Positions 8,794-17,527 of a stretch of 64,000 bases of DNA are shown here, piece by piece. Each line of letters opens with the position of its first letter. Positions within the stretch are counted from its first letter, which is position 1. This DNA comes from JADJLQ01 sp040007895 (GTDB lineage: Bacteria > Bacteroidota > Bacteroidia > Chitinophagales > Saprospiraceae): assembly GCA_040007895.1 (NCBI GenBank), contig JBDTUE010000002.1, positions 10,948 through 74,947 of the forward strand, written 5' to 3'. The position numbers were made by a program, and so were the translations under genes. The notes below the pieces were generated by a model. That model was not told the origin of the DNA. It made no database searches and saw nothing but the letters and a program-made list of their open reading frames with translations.

Positions 8794-9879
8794 TTAAATC
8801 TTTACTCGTTTTCCACTTGCCGCTGATTTATATATAGCCTCGACCACGGTGATATCTTTAAGTCCTTCTTCGCTGGGTGCTAATCCGGTTTTTTTCATCT
8901 GGATAGCCATGACATCATCATCCATTTGCCTGGCTTGTTGATTGGGTAACGTTTTAATTAAAGTCTTTCCGTCACTGGTAGTTCCTTTTGCTCCACTGTA
9001 TGCCTGAAATGGTTCGAGTTCATACCATCCTTTTTCACAATCTACGTGAAGGGTTCCCATGCTTTTACCAAAACTTGCCTCACATTTGGCCATCAAACCA
9101 CCCGGAAATTCAAGATCAAACTGCATAGTCTCTTCTACTTCATGATAAATCTCTGGCCTGGTGGTAGATGCTTTTGCAGTTACGGCGATAGGTTCCATCC
9201 CGGTGGCATATCGCACTGCATTTAATGGATACACTCCCATATCGCCCATCACTCCACCACCCATTGCTTTTTTCTGTTTCCAATGGTCGGTGCGATTCTC
9301 CCTGTACCCTGCCTCTGCCCGGAGTGTTTTTATTTTACCGTACGGCTTTGACTTAGCCCATTCCATGATTTCCTGTGTATTGGGTTCATGATGCATTCTG
9401 TAGCCTATACTTAAATTGACTTTGTTTTTATTGCAGGCATCTATCATTGCCTGGCAGGCCACTACAGAAGGGGCCATTGGTTTTTCACACCAAACTTGTT
9501 TGCCGGCTTTAGCAGCCCTTACGACATATTCTTCATGCATCGATGGCGGCAATACGATATAAATCACATCTATATCAGGATTGTTTGCTATCTGATCGAA
9601 AGAAGAATAATTATAAATATTTTTATCATTCAAGTTATATTTTGATTGCCATTGCGCTGCTTTTTCCGGGCTTCCGGTAACCACACCGGTTAATTTACAT
9701 TTTTGAGTAACAAGCAAAGACTTCGCCAATACATCCGTACTGTAATATCCAAGACCTACCAGGGCAATACCTAACTGGTCTTTTGCCTTCGGAACTATAA
9801 TATGCGCAAATGAAGAGGGCATTATCATCGATGTTGTAGAAATCAAAGCAGTGTTTTTTATAAAATTTCTTCTTTTCAT
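8794..9879 (-). CDS. Gfo/Idh/MocA-family oxidoreductase with Tat-type signal
   Basis: 361 aa from the start chosen at 9879. An upstream in-frame start at 9939 would overlap mutY and place 20 extra residues before the signal. The N-terminus KRRNFIK followed by a hydrophobic stretch ending near SSFAH is a twin-arginine signal, so the enzyme should be exported folded. A Rossmann fold follows (GIALVGLGYYS), then the family EKP motif (WCEKPMA) and the dehydrogenase C-terminal domain. Exported members in Bacteroidota usually act on sugars or sugar acids with NAD(P). The substrate is not predictable. It is divergent from mutY and stands alone. Confidence 0.87.
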   Translation of the reverse strand: MKRRNFIKNTALISTTSMIMPSSFAHIIVPKAKDQLGIALVGLGYYSTDVLAKSLLVTQKCKLTGVVTGSPEKAAQWQSKYNLNDKNIYNYSSFDQIANNPDIDVIYIVLPPSMHEEYVVRAAKAGKQVWCEKPMAPSVVACQAMIDACNKNKVNLSIGYRMHHEPNTQEIMEWAKSKPYGKIKTLRAEAGYRENRTDHWKQKKAMGGGVMGDMGVYPLNAVRYATGMEPIAVTAKASTTRPEIYHEVEETMQFDLEFPGGLMAKCEASFGKSMGTLHVDCEKGWYELEPFQAYSGAKGTTSDGKTLIKTLPNQQARQMDDDVMAIQMKKTGLAPSEEGLKDITVVEAIYKSAASGKRVKI

Positions 9880-9927
9880 TTGGTAGTATGTATTATTGTC
9901 AAAAAATAAGTGGAGTCCGATTAATAA

Positions 9928-11004
9928 ATGCCGATACACAAAATAACCAAAAAAATCGCAATTCGATTTCAGCAGGGATTATATCAATGGAGCAGACTTC
10001 ATCCGAGGCCGATGCCATGGAAAGGCGAAAAAGATCCATACAAAATCTGGCTTTCTGAAATCATACTCCAACAAACCAGGGTAGCACAAGGCCTACCCTA
10101 TTATGAACGATTCATTCAGTCATTTCCGACGGTGACCCATCTGGCTAAAGCTCCTTTACAAAAAATACTAAAACACTGGGAAGGACTAGGATATTATACG
10201 CGTGCAAGAAATTTACATTGGAGTGCAGGCCACATCATTCATTCTTTAAAAGGTAATTTCCCAAATACGTTTGATGAAATAAAAAAACTTAAAGGAATCG
10301 GAACTTACACTGCGGCCGCTATCGCTTCTTTTGCATATGATTTACCGCATGCAGTTTTGGATGGAAATGTTCATAGAATCTTATCCCGTTACCTGGGTAT
10401 ATATAAAACCATCCAAGGCACTGCTGATAAAAAGTACTTTCAATCGCTTGCTAATCAATTGCTGGATATAAATCATTCAGGACTTTTTAACCAGGCTATT
10501 ATGGATTTTGGAGCTATGTGCTGTATTCCTAAAAATCCGCTTTGTCATATTTGTCCTTTGAATAAAACTTGTTTTGCATTTAATCAGGATGTCATTGATC
10601 GGTTACCGGCTTCTAAAAAAAAGATTAGTAAGAAAACGCGTTTTTTTCACTACTTCATCCTGAAGAATAAAGAAGGTAAAATTTATATTCAAAAAAGGTC
10701 CAAAGGTGATATCTGGTCTGATCTATTTGAATTTCCATTGGTAGAATCACCTTCAGAAAAATTTCCTGATTCTAAACTGTTGAAAAAATATCTCTCCCGA
10801 ATTTTGACCAAACAAGCACCAGAACTGTCCTTCAGCCAAATACTTTCACATCAAATTATTAAAGCCTATATTTATTTTTATACATCAAATATGATCCATC
10901 TGCTGACTAAACCAGTACGGATTAATTCCATAAACAAATTGGCCATGCCGGGTATATTAGCTAAAAACAGAAAAGTTATACTCCATGTATTAAAAAAACA
11001 ATAA
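9928..11004 (+). CDS. mutY: A/G-specific adenine glycosylase
   Basis: 358 aa. MutY removes adenine mispaired with 8-oxoguanine. The catalytic Glu44 lies in WLSEIILQQT (41-50), the helix-hairpin-helix LKGIGTYTAAAIA at 121-133 and the catalytic Asp145 in AVLDGNVHR. Cys199, Cys206, Cys209 and Cys215 form the C-x6-C-x2-C-x5-C iron-sulfur cluster. The C-terminal 120 residues are the NUDIX-like 8-oxoG-recognition domain. Length and all catalytic residues are normal. The gene is divergent from the oxidoreductase and appears monocistronic. Confidence 0.95.
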   Translation: MPIHKITKKIAIRFQQGLYQWSRLHPRPMPWKGEKDPYKIWLSEIILQQTRVAQGLPYYERFIQSFPTVTHLAKAPLQKILKHWEGLGYYTRARNLHWSAGHIIHSLKGNFPNTFDEIKKLKGIGTYTAAAIASFAYDLPHAVLDGNVHRILSRYLGIYKTIQGTADKKYFQSLANQLLDINHSGLFNQAIMDFGAMCCIPKNPLCHICPLNKTCFAFNQDVIDRLPASKKKISKKTRFFHYFILKNKEGKIYIQKRSKGDIWSDLFEFPLVESPSEKFPDSKLLKKYLSRILTKQAPELSFSQILSHQIIKAYIYFYTSNMIHLLTKPVRINSINKLAMPGILAKNRKVILHVLKKQ

Positions 11005-11170
11005 GTATTCAATAAGCCTTTCCTGGATGTTTAACCAAAATAAAATATTATTTGTAATCATTGTCCCGAAATGAAAAATTCTATGGAGTGGATGTTCATA
11101 TGAATTTGTTATCAGGCTATTGCTCGTAAATTGTTAGTTTAGCACTTCAAAAAAAATCAAACATACTGTT

Positions 11171-12877
11171 ATGAAATTGCGAAGCAGAGGCTGGTTTGGT
11201 AAAACCGGAAAAGATGGATTCATATATAGAGCCTGGATGAAAAATCAAGGCATTCCACCGGAACAATTGAGTGGCAAACCGGTCATCGGCATTTGTAATA
11301 CCTGGTCCGAATTGACACCTTGCAATGCACACTTCAGAGAGCTTGCAGAATCCATAAAAAATGGAATCATTCAGGCTGGAGGTTATCCCGTAGAGTTTCC
11401 GGTAATGTCACTGGGAGAAACGCTCATCAAACCAACTGCCATGCTATACAGGAATCTTGCCAGTATGGATGTAGAAGAGTCTATTCGCGCAAACCCAATT
11501 GATGGTGTAGTTCTGATGTGCGGTTGTGACAAAACCACACCTTCCCTGGTGATGGGAGCTTGCAGTGTTGATATTCCAACAATAGTGTTATCTGGTGGTC
11601 CCATGTTGACCGGAAAGTTTAAAGGAAAAAATATAGGTACTTCGGATGTATGGCGAATGAGTGAAGCTCATAAACTCGGAACTATCAGTGACGAAGAAAT
11701 GGAAGAAGCCGAAGGAGCTATGTGTCGCAGCCGAGGGCATTGTGCGGTAATGGGTACAGCTTCAACGATGGCCTGTATGGTGGAATCATTAGGCATTGCT
11801 TTACCTGGCAACGCATCCATTCCAGCAGCAGATTCACGGCGGAAAGTACACGCCCATAAAACCGGAGTACGTATCGTTGAAATGGTAAAAGAAGATCTCA
11901 GGCTTTCACAGGTACTTACCAAAAAAGCTTTTGAAAATGCTATAAAAGTTAATGCTGCCATTGGAGGTTCTACCAATTTTGTGATTCATATGATAGCTAT
12001 TGCAGGGCGAATAGGTGTTGATCTTAATCTTACGGATTTTGACCGATGCTCTCTGGGAATTCCATTATTAGTGAATGTTCAACCTGCCGGTGAACATTTT
12101 GTTGAAGATCTATATTATGCTGGTGGTTTACCTGCTGTGATGAAAGAGATGGAATTAAATCTTCATGCTGATATTTTAACGGTAAGCGGGAAATCTGTAT
12201 CAGAAAATGTAGCTAATGCGAAATCGTATGATCCAAAAGTGATAGGCACACTTGAAAAGCCATTTAAAACAGAAACCAGTCTGGCAGTATTAAATGGAAA
12301 TCTTAGTGAAGGAGGTTGTGTGATTAAACCCAGCGCAGCCAGTAAACATTTAATGAAACACAGGGGAAAAGCAGTTGTCTTTAATGATATAGAAGATTAT
12401 AAAAAACGAATCGATCTTCCGGACCTTGACGTAGATGAAAATAGTATTCTCGTGTTGAAAAATGTTGGCCCTAAAGGATATCCGGGCATGCCGGAAGTAG
12501 GCAATATGACCTTACCCAAAAAAATATTGGAGAAAGGAATTCATGATATGGTGAGGATATCGGATGGGCGTATGAGTGGTACGGGATTTGGTACAGTAGT
12601 ATTACATGCTTCTCCAGAAGCCGCAGCAGGCGGAAATTTTGCTGTAGTGGAATCTGGTGATTTTATCTCTCTTGATGTAGATAACCGATCCTTGCAGCTT
12701 GAAGTATCGGATGAAGAACTTACCAAACGAAAAGCAGCCTGGAAAGCGCCTAAACCGATTACAGACCGGGGTTATGTCTCATTATATATACAGCATGTCA
12801 ATCAGGCACATCAGGGGGCAGATCTCGATTTTCTCGTAGGTAAAAGTAGCAGTGAAGTAACCAGGGATAGTCATTGA
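11171..12877 (+). CDS. ilvD: Dihydroxy-acid dehydratase
   Basis: 568 aa, full length. It converts dihydroxy-isovalerate and dihydroxy-methylvalerate to the keto acids of valine and isoleucine synthesis. CGCDKTTPS near residue 117 and a GAMCRSRGHCAVMGTAS-type segment near 185 supply iron-sulfur ligands, and the C-terminal GRMSGTGFGTVVLH is a family signature. The rest of the ilv/leu pathway is not adjacent, so this copy stands alone between mutY and a pseudogene. No leader peptide or attenuator was seen in the 166 bp upstream. Confidence 0.95.
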   Translation: MKLRSRGWFGKTGKDGFIYRAWMKNQGIPPEQLSGKPVIGICNTWSELTPCNAHFRELAESIKNGIIQAGGYPVEFPVMSLGETLIKPTAMLYRNLASMDVEESIRANPIDGVVLMCGCDKTTPSLVMGACSVDIPTIVLSGGPMLTGKFKGKNIGTSDVWRMSEAHKLGTISDEEMEEAEGAMCRSRGHCAVMGTASTMACMVESLGIALPGNASIPAADSRRKVHAHKTGVRIVEMVKEDLRLSQVLTKKAFENAIKVNAAIGGSTNFVIHMIAIAGRIGVDLNLTDFDRCSLGIPLLVNVQPAGEHFVEDLYYAGGLPAVMKEMELNLHADILTVSGKSVSENVANAKSYDPKVIGTLEKPFKTETSLAVLNGNLSEGGCVIKPSAASKHLMKHRGKAVVFNDIEDYKKRIDLPDLDVDENSILVLKNVGPKGYPGMPEVGNMTLPKKILEKGIHDMVRISDGRMSGTGFGTVVLHASPEAAAGGNFAVVESGDFISLDVDNRSLQLEVSDEELTKRKAAWKAPKPITDRGYVSLYIQHVNQAHQGADLDFLVGKSSSEVTRDSH

Positions 12878-12956
12878 TTTAATCTTTGTATCTCCCGCTC
12901 GATTAAAGATTGGATATATTAATTTATTTTCAGTTCGTACAAACTTCAATAAGGGT

Positions 12957-13807
12957 TTGAAATTCCTCTTATTAATAGTTATAACTTTAGTCAGTTGCCA
13001 GCATGATAAACCCAAATAGTTCTTTACAAATTCAATGAACTATCTGATGATTGAAAATGAATGAATTATGAAAAAGGCCAATGGAAATAACTCATTCATT
13101 TCTAATGAATGGTTTGGGATAAACCTTCCGCCCAAAAAGTACCTATATCTCATAACCTATGGGATAATCTATTAAAAAAATATGTCGATACGCTGGGTAA
13201 CGTAGATGATGATGGCTTCAAAAAAGATAAGGTAAAATTGGATAATTATCTCTTGTATTATCTAATAACCCACCTTCATTGAACTGGACTAAAGAAGAAC
13301 AATTAGCTTATTGGATTAATACTATAATGCGTTTAGGATTTCCCTGGTAGCAAGCCATTATCCCATAGCCAGCATAAAAGATATAAAAACCGGTATTCCT
13401 TTTATTAATTCTGTATGGGATATCCAACTCATTCGGATTGGCAACGAAACTTATGATCTGAATAATATTGAACATTCTATTCTTAGAAAAAAATTCAATG
13501 AACCGTGGATCCATTTTGCAATAAACTGTGCATCCTATTCCTGTCCAAGACTTAGAAACGAAGCGTATACACCTTCAAAACTTGAATCACAGCTCACAGA
13601 AGCAGCGATATCTTTTTTATCCGACAAGACAAAAAATGATTTCAGTGCTGATACAATACATATTTCAAAAATTTTTGAATGGTTTAAAGATGATTTTATG
13701 AAGCATGGTAGTTAATTGATTTTCTCAATCTATATGCACCGGTCAGAATTAACCTTCATGCTAAAATAGATTTCAAAGAATATAATTGGACGCTGAATAA
13801 ACAATGA
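12957..13807 (+). pseudogene. Broken DUF547 lipoprotein gene
   Basis: Pieces of a DUF547 protein lie in order but in different frames. A TTG at 12957 opens a lipoprotein signal (LLLIVITLVSC) that hits a stop after 18 codons. Next comes ISHNLWDNLLKKYVDTLGNV near 13134-13200. After a frame change near 13250 there is NPPSLNWTKEEQLAYWIN. A one-base loss near 13321 leads to NAFRISLVASHYPIASIKDI and on through NNIEHSILRKKF and INCASYSCPRLRNEAYTPS. A further change near 13711 leads to IDFLNLYAPVRINLHAKI and the usual tail KEYNWTLNKQ ending at 13807. At least four lesions in 850 bp, with intact genes on both sides, indicate real decay rather than one base-calling error. Confidence 0.85.
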
Positions 13808-13901
13808 AAGGAAACTATATCAAAAAGGTTTGATTAGGGTGGTCTTCATATTTTAGATTAATTCAAAAAATCGTTGCTGCTTACATCTATTTTCCTGAAC
13901 A

Positions 13902-13932
13902 TTTGGATCATTCCTAAAAATCATTAATTTTG
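13902..13932 (+). promoter_or_regulatory. Promoter of tRNA-Asn (TTTG-N19-TAATTTTG)
   Basis: TTTG at 13902-13905, a 19-bp spacer and TAATTTTG at 13925-13932 match the Bacteroidota primary-sigma consensus exactly. The mature tRNA starts 17 bp later. This is one of the two best promoters in the window. Confidence 0.8.
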
Positions 13933-13948
13933 CCGTCCCAAACGGGAA

Positions 13949-14022
13949 GCCCCCTTAGCTCAGTTGGTTAGAGCGTCGGACTGTTAATCCGCAGGTCTCA
14001 GGTTCAAGTCCTGAAGGGGGCG
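13949..14022 (+). tRNA. tRNA-Asn (anticodon GTT)
   Basis: 74 nt. The 7-bp acceptor stem GCCCCCT/AGGGGGC is perfect. The D-arm GCTC...GAGC, anticodon stem TCGGA/TCCGC with loop CTGTTAA, and T-arm TCAGG-TTCAAGT-CCTGA are all intact. The anticodon is GTT (Asn). The discriminator base is G and CCA is not encoded. A consensus promoter precedes it and a strong terminator follows. Confidence 0.97.
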
Positions 14023-14035
14023 CAAAAATCAAAGT

Positions 14036-14067
14036 GGGCAATCTTTTTAGATTGCCCTTATTTTTTT
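14036..14067 (+). terminator. Intrinsic terminator after tRNA-Asn
   Basis: A perfect 9-bp stem, GGGCAATCT (14036-14044) with AGATTGCCC (14049-14057), is followed by TTATTTTTTT. Confidence 0.88.
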
Positions 14068-14085
14068 AATAATAACCTATTCACA

Positions 14086-15012
14086 ATGAGCATTTTAGTG
14101 ATCGGAACCATGGCCTTCGATAGCATCGAAACGCCTTATGGAAAAGCAGAGTATGTCATCGGAGGATCCTGTACCTATATATCCTGGTCCGCTTCCTATT
14201 TCCATCAACCGATCATGGTGCAAGCTGTAGTGGGAGATGATTTTCCTGTTGCAGAAATAAATGAATTAAAATCAAGAGGTGTGCGGATGGATGGCCTGGA
14301 AATAAAAAAAGGTGAAAAATCTTTTTATTGGGCCGGCAGGTATCACGATAATATGAACAGCAGAGACACACTGGTGACCGATTTAAATGTATTAGCCGAT
14401 TTTGCTCCGATATTGCCGGCTTCTTATAAAGACAGTGAGTATATCATGCTTGGGAATCTGGCACCTGAAACTCAATTATCTGTTTTAAGCCAGTTAAATA
14501 AAAAGCCCCGCCTCGTGGTCCTGGATACCATGAATTTCTGGATGGATATTGCATTGGATAGTTTGATTAAAGTAATTTCAAAGGTTGATGTTCTTACCAT
14601 CAATGAAGAAGAAGCAAGGCAACTTTCCGGTGAATTTTCATTGGTAAAAGCTGCGAAGGTGATTCATGAAATGGGGCCTAAGCATATCATTATTAAAAAA
14701 GGTGAGCATGGCGCTTTATTATTTTCAGGTGATCATATCTTCTTTGCTCCTGCCCTTCCGCTAGCACAAGTATTTGATCCTACTGGAGCGGGAGACACTT
14801 TCGCAGGTGGTTTTATAGGGTTTCTTGCAAAAACCGGTGATCTGTCTTTTGAAAATATGAAGCGGGCTATTATTTATGGATCTGCTATGGCTTCATTCTG
14901 TGTCGAAGAGTTTTCGATCGGAAAAATGAAAAAACTGGATAATGCTCTTATCAATGAAAGAGTCAAAAAATTCGTTGAACTGGTTCGTTTTGATACCGAA
15001 ATTAAGGAATAA
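14086..15012 (+). CDS. PfkB-family carbohydrate/nucleoside kinase
   Basis: 308 aa. It has the ribokinase fold with an N-terminal GGSCTYISWSAS segment (27-38) and the second PfkB signature DPTGAGDTFAGG at 231-242, whose Asp237 is the catalytic base. Family members phosphorylate sugars, nucleosides or related alcohols with ATP. The substrate is not readable from the motifs. It faces hpt convergently with only 20 bp between, which gives weak context for a nucleoside role. Confidence 0.88.
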   Translation: MSILVIGTMAFDSIETPYGKAEYVIGGSCTYISWSASYFHQPIMVQAVVGDDFPVAEINELKSRGVRMDGLEIKKGEKSFYWAGRYHDNMNSRDTLVTDLNVLADFAPILPASYKDSEYIMLGNLAPETQLSVLSQLNKKPRLVVLDTMNFWMDIALDSLIKVISKVDVLTINEEEARQLSGEFSLVKAAKVIHEMGPKHIIIKKGEHGALLFSGDHIFFAPALPLAQVFDPTGAGDTFAGGFIGFLAKTGDLSFENMKRAIIYGSAMASFCVEEFSIGKMKKLDNALINERVKKFVELVRFDTEIKE

Positions 15013-15032
15013 TATGTATTTGATATGGTCGA

Positions 15033-15575
15033 TCAGGAAGCAGCAAGCTTGTAAATTTCATGCAAATTCCTTCCCAGTCCATCATAATCTAATCCATAAC
15101 CAACCACAAAGTGTTTTGGTATTTTAAAACAATAATGATCCAATTTTACTTCTACCTCTAATGCCTCTTCTTTAAAAAGTAAAGCACTCATAAAAATAGA
15201 TTTTGGTTGATAGGATTGTAATACCGGATAAAAACGATTTAGGGTATGCCCGGTATCTACTATATCTTCTACGAGTATAACATGTTGGCCAGACCATTTT
15301 TTAGAAACATCCATTTCCATTTTTACAACACCGGTAGTTTGTAACCCCTGGTAAGATTCAATCCGGATAAACTGGACCGTACATTCAAATTCCAACTCAC
15401 GGATTAAGTCTGCCATGAAAATAAAAGAGCCATTCAATATTCCCAATATCAATGGAGGTTCCGAATTTCGATATAATTGATTGAGCTTTTTACCAAGTTC
15501 TTTTACCTTAATTGCTATGTCTGCTGCGCTTATAAAACGCTCAAAGACTTTCCCATGCACGATGACCTGTTCCAT
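15033..15575 (-). CDS. hpt: Hypoxanthine phosphoribosyltransferase
   Basis: 180 aa, normal length. It salvages hypoxanthine/guanine with PRPP. The PRPP loop LVEDIVDTGHTL is at 101-112, with ILNGSFIFMADL at 46-57 and the C-terminal VVGYGLDYDG. Its ATG overlaps the stop of the upstream M28 peptidase gene by one base (TAATG), so the two are cotranscribed. Confidence 0.93.
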   Translation of the reverse strand: MEQVIVHGKVFERFISAADIAIKVKELGKKLNQLYRNSEPPLILGILNGSFIFMADLIRELEFECTVQFIRIESYQGLQTTGVVKMEMDVSKKWSGQHVILVEDIVDTGHTLNRFYPVLQSYQPKSIFMSALLFKEEALEVEVKLDHYCFKIPKHFVVGYGLDYDGLGRNLHEIYKLAAS

Positions 15576-16963
15576 TATTGTAATCCGTATTTGTCAACCA
15601 AATATACCAGCGAAGCCATAGCCGCCGCTCCTAGTAACAATTCCCGTTTATTCACTGCCTCAAAAGTATCGTTGCGTGTATGATGATAATCAAAGTATCG
15701 CTGACTATCTGGTTGTAAACTTACCAATAATCCATTTTGACTTTTGAGAGGAGCTATATCTGCTCCTCCACCACCATTAAAGATTTTAATATCATACGGT
15801 TCTAATAAAGACGACCAGGAATTTACCTTTTTAAAATAATTTTCAAATACAGATTTTTCTCCTGAAAACCCAAGTCCCCTGGGAGTGAATCCTCCGGAAT
15901 CTGATTCAAGAGCTAAAATATGTTTTTCTTTTCGTGCATTCGAACTGTCTGAATATGCTTTACTTCCTCCGCTGCCATTCTCTTCATTCATAAATAATAC
16001 ACATCGAAGGGTGCGCTGAGGTTTGTATCCCAATTTTTTTAGTTGATTCAATACTTCTATACTTTGTACACATCCCGCACCATCATCATGAGCTCCCTGG
16101 GCTACGTCCCAACTATCAAGATGTCCACCAACAGCAATGATTTCATTAGGAAATAAAGAACCTTTTATTTCACCAATCACATTGTAGGAATCAGCTTCTC
16201 CCAACATTTTACAAGTATTTCTGATATAAATTCTTACACTTCCCTTCTGTAATTCCTGACTTAGCAATTCCGCACTGTTCGTACTGATTGCCAAAGCAGG
16301 TATATTCTTTTCACCAGGAAGAAAATTAGTAGCTCCGGTATGTGGGATATCATCTAAGCCAGTGGTCATGCTACGTACTATAGCACCAAGGGCACCATAT
16401 TTTGCAGCGATTGCAGGTCCTCTGCCTCTCTGGTCTACAGCACCACCATATGCTGCAAATGTTCTCAATTGTGTTACATCCATAGGGCGGTTGAAAAAAA
16501 CAATTTTCCCTTTTAACTGTATTTCACCCATTTTTTCGAGAGTATCCAAAGATCTTACCTCTACTACTTCGGCGGTCACTCCCATTGGCCCTGATCCGGT
16601 AGAGTTGCCCAACGAAAGAGCATCCAGATCTTTGCTTCCAATAAATGGGGAATTGACGATTCTGACTATTTCCTTATCTCCTCTTACCCAATGGGGCACT
16701 TTACAAGGTTGAATGTAGGCCCGGTCAAAGCCCAATGTATCAATAATCCAATGAGTTAATTCTACGGCGGCGGCGGCGGCAGATGAGCCGGCAAGTCTTC
16801 CAGGAGCTTGGGTTGTAAGGCTTCTTAACCATTCATAAGCCTGGCCATATTTTAAAGAATTAGAATGAATATTTTTTATCATCCATGCATCCTGATCGCC
16901 GGATGATTGGGCTGATAATAGGTTAAACTTGAAAAGTACAATTAGAAGAATTATTTTGCGCAT
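15575..16963 (-). CDS. M28-family metallopeptidase (carboxypeptidase Q-like), secreted
   Basis: 462 aa. The signal peptide ends at LLSAQ (residue 19). A PA-type insert lies at about 125-235. The zinc-site residues of M28 are visible: His281/Asp283 in GGHLDSWD, Asp293-Asp294 in AHDDGAG and Glu327-Glu328 in NEENG, with a His near the C-terminus (DYHHTRND). It is predicted to cleave dipeptides or release C-terminal residues in the periplasm or outside. It is coupled to hpt by a 1-bp overlap, which is an odd pairing of a secreted peptidase and purine salvage. Confidence 0.88.
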   Translation of the reverse strand: MRKIILLIVLFKFNLLSAQSSGDQDAWMIKNIHSNSLKYGQAYEWLRSLTTQAPGRLAGSSAAAAAVELTHWIIDTLGFDRAYIQPCKVPHWVRGDKEIVRIVNSPFIGSKDLDALSLGNSTGSGPMGVTAEVVEVRSLDTLEKMGEIQLKGKIVFFNRPMDVTQLRTFAAYGGAVDQRGRGPAIAAKYGALGAIVRSMTTGLDDIPHTGATNFLPGEKNIPALAISTNSAELLSQELQKGSVRIYIRNTCKMLGEADSYNVIGEIKGSLFPNEIIAVGGHLDSWDVAQGAHDDGAGCVQSIEVLNQLKKLGYKPQRTLRCVLFMNEENGSGGSKAYSDSSNARKEKHILALESDSGGFTPRGLGFSGEKSVFENYFKKVNSWSSLLEPYDIKIFNGGGGADIAPLKSQNGLLVSLQPDSQRYFDYHHTRNDTFEAVNKRELLLGAAAMASLVYLVDKYGLQ

Positions 16964-17527
16964 ATGGGTATCGATATTTGAATTTAAACAAAATACATTT
17001 ACAACGTCAAGATATTAATTATCTGACTTTCAAAGATTAATTTGGTTTCATTTGGTTAGGTCGAGGTAATGTGATGAAAATTGCATTACCTCATTTTTTT
17101 CCTAAACTATTTTTAGTATTTCTCTTGCGTTTTAAGTCAAATTTGGTTATAGAGGCTCTTTAAACTATTTTTCAGCCATTCTTTATTCATTCTGGAGCTT
17201 TAATTTATTACGAAGCTTTTCATAGTTTGTTTCAAAATAATTAAACCTCAATAGAACATCTCTCCCAGATAACCTATAACGATCTAAAAAATGAATGAAT
17301 TGCTAAATTATCTGATCATCGTTTGTAATTTTGCCCCTGCAGTTCAGTTTTAGGTTTAAACAATTTGGATATCATGAGAAGGGGGGTATTTTATTTGAGC
17401 TCATTGAACGAAAAAGGCGAATCAAGTCAATCCTGGCTTCCGTCAAGCTGATTTAAAATAGTTTAAGAAACTTTTTAATAAATATTCGACAATCACAATT
17501 TTTAAAATAAATAAATTAAAATTCTCA
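16964..17527. other. 564-bp non-coding region with an orphan terminator and a possible long leader
   Basis: No credible gene. It contains a terminator hairpin at 17063-17100 that no plus-strand gene explains. It also has a TAATTTTG (-7 type) at 17326-17333, which would give the DUF3078 gene a leader of about 190 nt. The rest is AT-rich. Confidence 0.5.
17063..17100 (+). terminator. Orphan intrinsic terminator
   Basis: GAGGTAATG (17063-17071) pairs with CATTACCTC (17084-17092) and is followed by ATTTTTTT. It points rightwards, but the gene to the left is on the minus strand, so it has no evident parent gene. Confidence 0.75.

Noticed and set aside
8780..8805. AAAGATTT/AAATCTTT hairpin after the ABC permease gene
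   Set aside because: Weak A-T only stem, no following T-tract, and it overlaps the end of the oxidoreductase gene.
12957..14022. tRNA-linked integrated element suggested by pseudogene next to tRNA-Asn
   Set aside because: No integrase, no direct repeat of the tRNA 3' end and no foreign gene; the pseudogene is a chromosomal-type lipoprotein gene.
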